A stretch of 64,000 nucleotides of DNA. Origin: Pardosa pseudoannulata (lineage: Eukaryota > Arthropoda > Arachnida > Araneae > Lycosidae). Shown in pieces: positions 1 through 10,860 of this stretch. Made by a program: the position numbers and the translations under genes. The notes below the pieces were generated by a model. It saw only the letters and a list, made by a program, of their open reading frames with translations, had not been told where the DNA came from and searched no databases. The stretch lies in contig CM063508.1 in assembly GCA_032207245.1 (NCBI GenBank), forward strand, positions 87,310,652 through 87,374,651. Reading direction: 5' to 3'. The first letter of the stretch is position 1. Each line of letters starts with the position of its first letter.

Positions 1-260
1 TATCTCAACTTTGTAAACGGATTCTCAATTCATAACTTCGTATTTTTCTGAAATCGTAGTTTCTTCAGCTTGTAAATATCATTAATTTCAATTACAAGAA
101 GAAGGATAGCACTGTTTACTTTTATGGCAGATATATATGAAATTTGTTTCTCACTAGTAGGAGTGATTTAAATAAATATTAGTCCCCGTTAGGAAGGCTA
201 GAATCATTTAAAAGGAAACTAAATTAGAAATATAGACACACAATTTTATTAGTCAAATAC
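1..260. repeat. Local dispersed repeat, copy F3
   Basis: This stretch aligns by eye with about 5,020-5,270, sharing blocks such as 'atagcactg', 'acttttatggcag' and 'tatatatgaaat' in the same order and spacing. A partial third copy flanks the piggyBac element (2,361-2,440 and 4,164-4,300). The family is unrecognised and no protein is visible in it. The left end is cut by the window edge. Confidence 0.55.
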
Positions 261-862
261 ATTTTTGTAAAAAATTTCTTTTAACCTAATTTTATTGAAA
301 GAAATTTAAAGAAATTTTATGAAATTTAAAATGGTACATTATTAAACATTCATAGTAATATTAATCAAGCAAAATTAATATAGCCGAAGAATGTTATTTA
401 TAAAAATATTTTATATAACTGTTGTGTAGAAAATATTGGTACAGAATTACATTATATTATTCAAATGTAAGAAGTGTGAAATAGGTTTGAATAAATATAT
501 TGCTAAATGATAGTAAAACGTCTTAGAAACTACATTTTAGTTCGAGCATCTATGGTTTATAGGAATATAGTTTTTATGCAGTTTTAGATGCATTGAAACT
601 CATAATTTTTATTTTATTGCAAAACATATCATTTGTATGTTTAGAAATTTTAGACGTAAAACCAATGATGAAGCCCAATTAATTGGTATTAAAACTTAAG
701 TTACAAGATTTCTTTTTACAGTAAATGCAAGTGTAATTAAAAGTAGAAAATTTCACAATTTGTAAAACTATCAACTTTGTATGTGGAATTCTAATTTTAA
801 AAGAAAAAACATCAGCCTCTGGGGTTGCAGTTAGAATAACTGAACAGAATCGTTTTAAATGA

Positions 863-1680
863 TGAATTGAGTTGGAGGACCATTGGTAGGCTAGAACCTG
901 AGAAGTTACAATTGGTAGTAGCTAAAGTGTCACATATGGTGGTCTCTAGATTACGATAACTCTTACAGGCAAATGATACTAAGTCTTAGAAGAGTGGTTC
1001 TAAGGTACTCAAGAATTACAATACATTCGGAAGAACGGGATTTGGCATTAGATACACAGCACTATAAATGTGAATGCTAGGAAGCTCTCTCAAGATCTTA
1101 CTGTTGTCACTGAAACACTGATACCAGGTAAAATTGTCGTCCAGGCTAGCTGAGAGGAGTTTTTACGCCTGGAGACTAGTGGTATGTGTTCCAGTGTGTC
1201 TTGCAGCTTCACGAGTATGCTCCTCTATGCTGGAACCACTCTGTTGAGCAGTGATAAGTCGAGTTTCTGCAAAAGAAGTAATTATTGACGCGTTTTCATC
1301 TCTGGAGGACATTGGAGCCATTATCACCCTGTAAATATCAAAGAAATGCACCGCTTTGGTGGTACTGGCATCCTTGTATGATACGGGATTATCGATTAAC
1401 ATCTCTGCAGGAACTGTAAAAGAAGAACGAGATAGGACTAATATTTTCGAATTGTACATGTGTCTATTTTGATTTACAGTGGCACACTAATTTGATTTTT
1501 AGGATGATATCACCTGATCAAACAGTACTGCACTTGTTGACATTTATCTGGAAGAAGTAGGTATTATCACATAGTAGTGTTGTGGCAAGCGAGATCTCCA
1601 AACCTTAGAATCAAAGAGCATTTGTGATATGCACTAGAATGAGCCATTTCATGTCTACAACTTCCCTTAAGAAACCTCTG
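863..1680 (+). pseudogene. Decayed Tc1/mariner transposase (relic 1)
   Basis: A Tc1-type DDE transposase, the enzyme that cuts and pastes its own element at TA sites, can be followed across all three forward frames in family order. Near 875 there is a helix-turn-helix-like start (TIGRLEP). At about 1,150-1,190 comes the linker RLAERSFYAW plus VVCVP. Near 1,250 lies SDKSSF, where SDESRF is usual. At 1,328-1,378 PVNIKEMHRFGGTGILV matches the conserved core block. Near 1,530 the block VDIYLEEVGII appears. At 1,583-1,624 WQARSPNLRIKEHL matches the WPARSPDLNPIEH block and keeps the last acidic residue (codon 1,616-1,618). Many stops and frameshifts break the frame. The longest open frame on the opposite strand (1,163-1,459) is a shadow of this relic. 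Terminal repeats were not found. The family call is fairly sure; the exact limits are not. Confidence 0.7.
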
Positions 1681-1689
1681 TTAAAATCT

Positions 1690-2360
1690 GCAATTTTATA
1701 AGAATGGAGATAACTGTCCTAACCGTTCATAATAACACAATTACATGTGAGAGATCAATGTGACGCTTATATAGCTGTACAAAGTGGCCAAATCAAAAGT
1801 AACAATAAAGAGTTATGTAGTACAATAGTTTGAGAAACATTGCTCTTATTTCAGTATCAGTATACATTATATTCCTGCTCAACTATTTTTATATAATTGC
1901 TTACCGTACTTCACGCATTTGAAGTATGCCAAATTTACATGCATCAAACATTTTTTTTTTCGAAATTATCTCATATTTTATGCTTGTAATCTTAATTTTG
2001 TACACTAGTGTAATTTTTTTCTATATTATTCTTCATTCTTTTAAAATGAATCTATTACTCAGAATATTTCAAACTTAATATTTTCAAAGTGTTTACACTT
2101 TTTTTAAGCTTTTAAATTTTTATTTTATGTCACAAATAAAGTGATTTCGCGTTAGTGTTTATGCATAAATATCTGCTATATCAAATTTTGAGCTATAATT
2201 TTTCAAAAAAGATGATAATTATCTACATAATTTGAAAATTGGATAGTATTTATCCTTCATAAAAAAACACAAAATAGATAAATGTAAAAAATGAATATTT
2301 TTTATAAATACAATATTTTTTTTACTTTCCTGAAAACCTTTTTTAAATCAAATAACTCCA
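1690..2360. other. AT-rich stretch without recognisable features
   Basis: No convincing ORF, tandem repeat or known element was seen here. The stretch is dominated by short A and T runs. Confidence 0.5.
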
Positions 2361-2440
2361 CAATAACCTAAATCATTTGAATTCTTTAGAGATTTTTCTG
2401 GTTTAGTGGTCACATACGTATTTGTCTGAAACAACAAGCT
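2361..2440 (+). repeat. Local repeat copy F1, left part, interrupted by piggyBac
   Basis: The block 'tttgaattctttagaga' and what follows match about 4,890-4,962. The match breaks at 2,440, where piggyBac terminal sequence starts, and resumes at 4,164. The repeat was therefore present before the transposon landed. Confidence 0.65.
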
Positions 2441-2442
2441 TA

Positions 2443-4163
2443 GAATTACGGTGGCTAGCTAGAATTACGGTGGTCTTTGTATACCCAGAATTACGGCGGG
2501 TGTCATTTTGACCCCTTGATATGATATCTGCATATTTCTCTATAAGATATAATATATTTGTGAAAAATAAATTAAAATAACAAATTATGACAACTACAGC
2601 TTGTTTTTAAAAATATATAGACTTTGCAGGTATGTAGGATAAACTAAACGATTAACTACGTTCTCTCCTAAACTTTGATCAGTTGGTTTCATTTCATCTT
2701 TTCCTAAATATAGAAATCCATTTAATAAGTATTTTGTCCTAACATCTACTGCTAGCCAAAATTGTATTCTGAATTTATCCAGCTTGTTAGGCATATACTG
2801 CAAAAAACGGCATATTATTTTTGTAGGGAATAACTGTTCATCAAATGTAATGTTTTCATTTGGTTTGTAGCAAAGCTTACAGTTTTCTATAAAAGTATTC
2901 CATACCTCAGATATTAATGTAAATTTATCACACTGCAACCGTGAAGATCTTGTTAGTTTATTTTCAAAACGAAGAAATTTCATGACTTCCGAAAATCTAT
3001 CTCTACTCATCGTTTTATGAAAAAACTTTGGTCCCCAAGTCTTGCACCATAAACTAAGAATCGTTAAGCCCCTGGCTGCTAATGCCCCCTTACGTACAAC
3101 AACGCTATGAATGTTTCCAGTTCTTCTAATAAAATAGTGAAAGAGTCATTATGAAGTTTACATTTGTCTTCAACATCAGCACATTCCTTTATGTCGCGTA
3201 AATTTTTTCATTTATTATTAACTTCCATGAACTAAGAGCTTTACCATAACAAATGTGATGTTTAGCATAGGATGTCGGTCCTGCATTTTATCGCAAGATA
3301 TTTTGCAAAGGTTGCAAAGGTTGCAAGAAGTATTTGGAGTATTTTCTACTTTCCATACAGTTCCAGCCCAGTGTTATTCTGAATTACGTTGAATTTCATA
3401 TTAACTTTTGAGCGTTTTTGAGTTCCAGCTTAGGTACGGAAGAACTTAAAATCTTAGAAACAAATCCATTTTTACTTTCAGTTGAGCTAGTGTATAATAT
3501 TGCCTGATTACTCTATAATAAATTCAGTATCACAAGATGTTTCATCTCCATCTTTATCTATAGAATATTTTTCGATTTCAGAACCGGAATCAGCATCAAA
3601 TAGTTCTTGCGTCAGTTTCACGATTTCTTCATAAATTAGTCATTTTCTACGCGCCATTAGTACGTCACTATAATAAATTCATGTAAATAGAATAAAATTT
3701 TCCACTTATTCTTGTTATGAATATTAAATAAAATACCTACGAAAAATCTACAAACGTTCAGCTCGTAATAATCTCTTTTTCTGTTTTCTTTCCACAAAGA
3801 AAAGTATTGCACATATTTCAAGTATTGTGACTACGCAGATTCACCATATTCTTTTTCTTTGTTTGTATTTTGTTTAGAAGGTGCGAATAAAAATAATTTA
3901 CAGAAGTAACAGTGTTCAGATAACACAAGGGAATGTATTCACATTTCTTTTCTCTCAAAGGGGTCAAAATGACACCTGCCGTATTTCTAGGTATAATCAT
4001 TTGTTAGGGCTAAAATAAAAATACGATTTTCTTGAAATCATTACTATTTCGTAAATCACAATGATTTAGGAAAAGTCAAGAAAGGATTAAGATATTTGCA
4101 AAAATATAGAAGAGCTGTCAGAGATAAAAGTTCGCTAGGTGTCAAAATGACGTAATTCTAGTG
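2443..4163 (-). mobile_element. Deleted piggyBac element
   Basis: A DNA transposon of about 1.72 kb. The right end reads inward from TTAA (4,164-4,167) as CACTAGAATTACG, then CATTTTGACACC. The left end carries three copies of a gaattacgg-type motif (2,443-2,451, 2,462-2,470, 2,488-2,496). The third is followed by CATTTTGACCCC, which is mirrored as an inverted copy at about 3,957-3,990. The TTAA target is intact on the right; on the left it appears damaged (cTTAg), with a few terminal bases apparently lost. The transposase relic lies inside on the minus strand. Its C-terminal half is missing, so the element is internally deleted and cannot move by itself. The piggyBac family is firm from the protein; the outer left boundary is accurate to a few bases only. 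Confidence 0.75.
2594..3657 (-). pseudogene. piggyBac transposase (DDE_Tnp_1_7), truncated and broken
   Basis: This is a relic of the piggyBac transposase, which excises and inserts DNA at TTAA. The likely original start is the ATG at 3,655-3,657 (MARRK), followed at once by a stop. An acidic N-terminal segment typical of the family follows (ELFDADSGSEIEKY, then DKDGDETSCDTEF). The strongest part is 3,045-2,594. It reads KTWGPKFFHKT, then MSRDRFSEVMKFLRFENK, then FDEQLFPTK, QYMPNKLDKFRIQFWLAVD, and finally LNGFLYLGKDE. The aspartate of LAVD probably corresponds to the first catalytic acid. The remaining catalytic region (the DNxFTS block onward) and the C-terminal zinc-ribbon are absent, replaced near the end by LQSLYIFKNKL and a stop. 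The Met at 3,010 opens the longest frame, but the alignment continues upstream of it, so it is not the true start. Confidence 0.85.
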
Positions 4164-4300
4164 TTAATGCTTTAAAAATTAAGGTTCATTATCTGAACCT
4201 TCTTGCTATCCCTAATCATGGTTTTGATAACCTTTTTTTTCAGTTATGAATGTTATCTGTTTCAATTACTGTATGAGTGATCACACTGCGTCATGTTTGG
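4164..4300 (+). repeat. Local repeat copy F1, right part
   Basis: The sequence from the TTAA at 4,164 ('ttaatgctttaaaaattaag', then 'ctgaaccttct') matches about 4,963-5,035. With 2,361-2,440 it reconstitutes one repeat unit split by the piggyBac insertion. Confidence 0.65.
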
Positions 4301-4880
4301 AAGATTTATATGAAAGAAGTTACTGAAGGAATGTCTTATTATTACCATATGTGTCTATATAGGTGCACGTGTGTGTGTATGGCTAAAAATACATTTTTAA
4401 TAGAATATAATTTTATAGCAATCAAGTTAAATCATTTTACCTTTATAGAAAATTTTTAAGTTTATTGCCATTAACTGCGAATGCGTATAACAATTCTAAA
4501 CTATTTTCATTTTTACATTCCCTTCAAAGCTTGAAAAGTCATTTTGTGCTAAAAATATTATAATATCTGTCCTAAGTATACTATATTATTTTATGAATTA
4601 TTTAGACTATAATATCATTAATTCACTGAAGTTAAAGCAGATTTAAATTATAAACTAGATTTTGAAAAATTTAAATGACTCCACGGTGAGGCAATTATAT
4701 ATATGTAGAATTTTGTGAATTTGGTATAGGTTTTATGTAATATATGAATATATGAATGTAATATATGAATAATATTTTAAAAACAAGACCAATAATTTTT
4801 TTGCTTATCTCTTGTTTTTTGAAAAAATTGTATTTTTCTTCATATTAAATGTTACTAGCTATCACTGAAGACAATAATTT
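4300..4880. other. AT-rich stretch without recognisable features
   Basis: Only a short unsupported ORF (4,277-4,459) is present, with no family resemblance. Nothing else was recognised. Confidence 0.5.
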
Positions 4881-4884
4881 TAAA

Positions 4885-5270
4885 CTGACCTAATTCATTT
4901 GAATTCTTTAGAGAACCGCTGGGTTTATTGATCATTCTGAAATTTGTCAAAAAACACCAGACTTAATGCTTTAAAAATTAAGATATATTACCTGAGCCTT
5001 CTAGCTATCTCTAATCGTGCTCTTGGATCGTAATTTCGTATTTGTTCTGATATCAAAGTTTCTTCAGGTTGTAAATGTCATTTATTTCAATTACGATATG
5101 AATGATAGCACTGCTTACTTTTATGGCAGTTATATATGAAATGAGTTTCTGGAGAAATAAATGATTTATATGTTATTCCTCGTTATGGTAAACAAAATCT
5201 CTTAAATGAAACTAAAGCGAAAACATATGAATCAAATCCGTTACACAAATATATTTTTATTTCAAATAAA
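4885..5270 (+). repeat. Local repeat copy F2, the uninterrupted copy
   Basis: The left portion (4,885-4,962) matches 2,361-2,440. The junction 'gacttaatgctttaaaaatt' shows a single TTAA with no insert. The following portion matches 4,164-4,235, and 5,020-5,270 matches window positions 1-260. It serves as a paralogous empty site for the piggyBac insertion. Confidence 0.6.
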
Positions 5271-5814
5271 CTAATTAAATTGCACAAGGGATATCAAACA
5301 ATTAAGGAACTGGGAAGTTTTCGATTTTACAGAATATAACGATCTTTAACTTGTATAAATTTCATTAATAAAAAGACACATTAATGTAAATTGCATCTAT
5401 ATTTTTATATATTATAGTGCAAAATCATTTCATTTTTCTAAATAAGTATAGATAATCAAATACATATTCACCATATATATTAGTAACTTATAATCATGTC
5501 CTAAACTAATTTTAAGTAATCAAAATAATGATATTTAAGGGAATATCAAATAAATGTAATCCCTTTTTGTAAGAAACCTGATTAACGTTATCCAATCAAA
5601 GTTATCAAATGGTTTCTGTTACTTATGCCTAAGTCATGCGAAGATAAATCAATTGCTTATAGAAAAGTTAATATTTGAGTGAAATTCTGCAATATAATAT
5701 TTGTTTCTAATGTAAAAGGATTCGAATGGGTTTTTTATTAGTTCGAAGTATTATTTGGAAGAATATGTAAATAGGCAACTCATAAACCGTTTTGAAGTGC
5801 GGCAGTCAATTACA

Positions 5815-6590
5815 GAAACAGCCAGATGCCACAATATTTTTAGACAGACTGTCCCAATGTTTTAGAAACAATCAAAACAGTATAACTGCTGTGAGAAGGT
5901 ATGGACATAGTCGTAAACAAACGGCAACTGCTTCTAAGAAACGATATGGAGCATTAATCTTCCTTCTTAATAGGAAGTCTACTGTTCGCAACTGATTTCA
6001 AGCTTGCAACCACCACTAGAACTCCTTTAGAAGGATGAAAGACAGAGAGAAAGCTTAATGGAAAAAAGCATTAATGCTTGAAAATCTGGGGTATGTGTGT
6101 AATTGTCTCAAAAATAAAGAGTGATTGGTGCTAAGAGCATTATAACTTGGGTTAGCATCAATGGTCTCAAGTTCGGTTGACGGATGAGTTGAAGTTTATT
6201 TTTACAGGTGATTTTAAACTTCTCTACAACTGGACGGAATCAAAAACACATAATGTACCTCAGCCATTATGGAACACGATTATTGATGGTGGATATGTGA
6301 TAGCAAGTGTAGGAATAATATTCGTTGTATGTAACCCATGCATGTTTATAACAGTAGATATCTGACGGCTAAGATATGTTGGGATGAAATCTTGTCTCAT
6401 AGTATTTAATAACACTTTTTAGAGGTTATGGATAAAGCTTATTATTTGTGAACTATAATGATTTTCCCCACCGAGCAACAATCATGGATGAATTAATTGA
6501 AATTGAAGACATTGAACAAATGGCGTGGCATACAAAGTCTTATGAAGTAATAGATAGAAAACGCATCTATCTCCAGAGCGGTAGATAAGC
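5815..6590 (+). pseudogene. Decayed Tc1/mariner transposase (relic 2)
   Basis: A second Tc1-like transposase relic that differs in sequence from relic 1. At about 5,880-5,990 the frame reads TAVRRYGHSRKQTATAS, resembling the GRPR-type linker between the DNA-binding and catalytic domains. At 6,177-6,260 LTDELKFIFTGDFKLLYNW matches the FTDESRF block, with the first catalytic Asp kept. At about 6,454-6,545 the frame reads NDFPHRATIMDELIEIED, then IEQMAWHTKS, matching the DNARPHRA...EDIQRMDWPA region. The catalytic Asp of that block seems replaced by Tyr (codon 6,454-6,456). The part after MAWH diverges and the final Glu block is not clear. Stops and frameshifts separate the blocks. Ends and terminal repeats were not identified. 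Confidence 0.7.
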
Positions 6591-6599
6591 CAAAATTCT

Positions 6600-7098
6600 C
6601 ATTGGTCAAAGTGCCCACATATTAGTGAAGACGAAGCTGATGGCACGTTTTTCTGTAAATAGATTTTTGAGAACGTTCTTAATAATGAAGACAATATGAG
6701 GAGGATCTTCGTTTTCGACTTTTAGGACATTTATGAATTATTTAGACAACTTTAATAACCCAAGATCTATATTTGATCTGAAAGACAGTATTTCACGAAA
6801 ATTTCTCAGCATTTTCCTAGACATACTGTGGTCAAGTGCAAAAAAATCTATCTTAAGATTTTAAACGGTAGCTGGAAATGACGCCCATCATGTTGAACAT
6901 TTCTTGTTGCAATATTTTTTTAAACTGGAGTAAATGTTGGTTAAATATGTAATCCATCCAAAAAGCATCATCTGGTGGTGAAATTGCGAGCTTTTATTTT
7001 CTTCTCACAAACAAATTCTCGTACCATCATTATGTTCTACAAATCTTTTTATAACTTACTGCACAATATTTTAGACTATAGGCGACTTTAAAGTAGAA
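6600..7098. other. Unassigned AT-rich DNA
   Basis: No ORF or element was recognised. About 7,000-7,080 may be a third, degraded copy of the adjacent 133-bp duplication. Confidence 0.4.
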
Positions 7099-7363
7099 GT
7101 TTAATTATGGTTACTCTACATCTTCATCGCACTATATTTTCTATTATAAATTATTTAGGATCTTTAATTGATAAGGTAATAATAAAAAGCTCAGATTAGC
7201 CAAAATTAACTCGTAAGGACGCACGGATGGCGTTTAATTCTGATTACGCTACATCTTCATTGCACAATATTTTCTATTATAAGTTATTTGGGATCATTAA
7301 TTGATAAGGTAATAATAAAAAGCCCAGATTAGCCGAAATTAACTCGCGAGGATGCACGCCGGG
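7099..7363 (+). repeat. 133-bp tandem duplication, two copies
   Basis: Copy 1 starts at 7,099 and copy 2 at 7,232. Both contain 'ctacatcttcat', 'attttctattata' and 'ttgataaggtaataataaa' in the same positions. They differ at scattered bases, so the duplication is not very recent. Confidence 0.8.
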
Positions 7364-7379
7364 CTTCTGAGGTCCTAGC

Positions 7380-8150
7380 GTTACAAATACATTCCACACA
7401 TAATCACACAATAGAAATAAAATTCCCACATTTTCAATAGATGACTGATAGGTCTTCTAGAACTCAATAACAGACATTTCTGCAGTTTTCTGTAAATATT
7501 TTTTTCTTAGAAAGAGATAATTTTAATTTATTCGAGCTCCACACACCCAGTGCTCTCTGATACACTTTTGAATGCTTATTTAGCATTTGTTGTGGGAGGA
7601 TCAAAAATGTGAAAAAAATACATCATTATTTGATTAAAACGATAATATGTAAAGATGAAATATAAAGCTCTGATTTAAATTTTTAATTTGTGTTTTATGA
7701 TTGTGCTTTCGGAATTCTAATATAAAAGATCTACATTTCAAAATACTTATTGAGTATTCAAAAATATACCTGTGATCCATTAATTGACACAAATATATAA
7801 TATAATTAAAACAAATGTAATTAAAATAAAGCAAAATACATAATTGAAAGTAATTTAATGGGAAAAAATATGCAGATCGATGAGTTGCTTCAGATGTTAG
7901 AACATTTTTAGGTAATCCAGTTTATTTATAAAGGAACATTTATCATTCTAAATTGATGATATTTGAACACATTAGCTATTAATACATCAAACTTGAAGTA
8001 AAATAAATGAGAAATGTATTTAACAAGAGTAAAATATATTTTAGAGTATTTTGTACGACCATTGTGTTCGCAAAATTCTCTAGTTTATACCTAAATAAAT
8101 AAATGATTACTAAGTACATACTCGGTTTGTAGTTAAGCTAGTTTTAGGTA
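7380..8150. other. AT-rich stretch without recognisable features
   Basis: A 66-codon minus-strand ORF (7,634-7,834) is the only open frame. It has the low-complexity composition expected by chance in AT-rich DNA. Confidence 0.5.
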
Positions 8151-8159
8151 TCTTGTTTG

Positions 8160-8500
8160 AGATTTTGTTTTTTTACAAGCTTTTGTGTTAAAAGTCATAT
8201 ATTATTTACAAGCACCATATGTGAATAGAAATTAGATTTAGTTATCTATGACAATTTGTGGCATTTAGTTAAAAATAGTAGTTTAAAGACTTATTAAATC
8301 TTTAGATCATGTAAATTTAATATGTAACTTCTAATTTAAATAATACAAAATGTATAAAAATTCTATTTTTATCAAGCTTTTATCATAAAAGTCATCTCTT
8401 ATTTACGGGCCTCAAATGTAGGTATAAATTCAATTTAGTTATCCATGACAATTTTTGGCATTTGAATAAAAATACCATTTAAAACAAACTTTAAGGTCAA
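8160..8500 (+). repeat. Diverged tandem duplication of about 197 bp
   Basis: The string 'caagctttt...aaaagtcat...ttattta' followed by 'atgacaatttttggcattt' occurs near 8,176-8,270 and again near 8,373-8,460. Several small indels separate the copies. Confidence 0.6.
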
Positions 8501-8821
8501 ATTACTCCTGAATAATAAAATTCTGAAAAAAAAAACGACCAACTACCTCATACTGAAATTGAAAATTAATTTAAAAGGATTAACTTTTCTGACTTTGTTT
8601 TAGTAATTTTGCACCATTCATATTTTAACTGCATACTCTGGTATGGATTCAATGACAATTCATCTGGTTCTACTCTGAACGATTCTTTGTTTTCAACCAA
8701 TATATCTCAACCACGTCCCATTAAATACATTTAATTAGATTTTGCAATCTACAAACAATTACAAAAACAACACAATTATAATTTTTCTCTCTCACAGCAA
8801 CTTACATAATCAAGCAACATA

Positions 8822-9883
<1,062 letters not shown>

Positions 9884-9958
<75 letters not shown>
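9884..9958. repeat. (TA)n microsatellite
   Basis: A pure TA run following the second copy of the 82-bp flank block. Confidence 0.98.
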
Positions 9959-9959
<1 letters not shown>

Positions 9960-9960
<1 letters not shown>

Positions 9961-10205
9961 ACCCTTTTTAAAATTTTACTTCTCCTCTCCAACTTAACAT
10001 GAGGGGATAAATTCATGGGCGTACTGCTTGCTGTTTCTTTGCAGAAGTTCCACATTCCGCTCGAGTGATCCCAAACTTTCCCCGGGCACCCATTTTCCTG
10101 TCCGCCTGAGAGCGCATTCGTACAAAGTTCTAAAGGGATCGGCGTCAGTATCGCCATTCTGCACCTGTATCCCTCTCTGCTGCTTTCAAAGCGGGCGATA
10201 GATTT
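9960..10205 (-). other. GC-richer island with open minus frames, unknown
   Basis: Base composition changes sharply from the surrounding AT-rich DNA. On the minus strand one frame is open from about 10,180 to 10,000 and contains DPFRTLYECALRRTGKW, then SLGSLERNVELLQRNS, ending with a stop near 9,999. An overlapping frame starts with Met at 10,157 and runs into the TA array. Neither matches a family I recognise. It could be an old mobile-element fragment or an exon. On the plus strand 'ctgtttctttgcag' (about 10,029-10,042) resembles a 3' splice site. No function is assigned. Confidence 0.35.
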
Positions 10206-10860
10206 TTTTTTCTCTTTTTTATTTCGTTCTATTTGGAAGCAACATAAAAATTGAATTTAAGAATTCACTTAGAGCTTCAGTTTAAGCATTCACTTTTCTT
10301 TAGAAAAAATTCACTTAAATTTAAAATTAATTCGGGGCGCACACATGGTGCATGAATACGTTAGAGTGAAGTGAGTAAAACAGTACGTGGGATATATCGA
10401 TCTTGCGGTCCCCCCATCCAGCGTTGCATTATTCTGATACTCGTTAAAATGGAATTTTGAGATTGCCCTGAAGACATGTGGTTTAAATTTATAAGAGAAG
10501 AGTCAGATAATAGGGAAATTAATGTACACCACTTTCCTTCATTTCATCACGAAAATTTAATCATGCCCTTTTTTGAGGTTCAGTATATATTTGTATCAAG
10601 CTGTAAGACTCAACGAAAAGTTATAAACTGTAAAAAGTGTGAAATAATATGTGAAAGTTAAATAAACAAAATATGTCTTAAATAATATCAAAAACAAATT
10701 CAAATAATTATGTTATTTAGGAGAATGTATGTGAATGTTTTCCATTTTCTTCTAACAACAATAATCTACAAACTTATTTAGATTATAAAAATAATTTTTT
10801 GGATTTGTAACAAATAAAAAGTTTTAATCACTAAACAGTGCATAATATTATGTAACTAAA
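10206..10860. other. Unassigned intergenic DNA
   Basis: A short GC-richer patch at about 10,330-10,440 lies in AT-rich sequence. A 61-codon ORF (10,476-10,661) has no recognisable motif. Confidence 0.4.
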
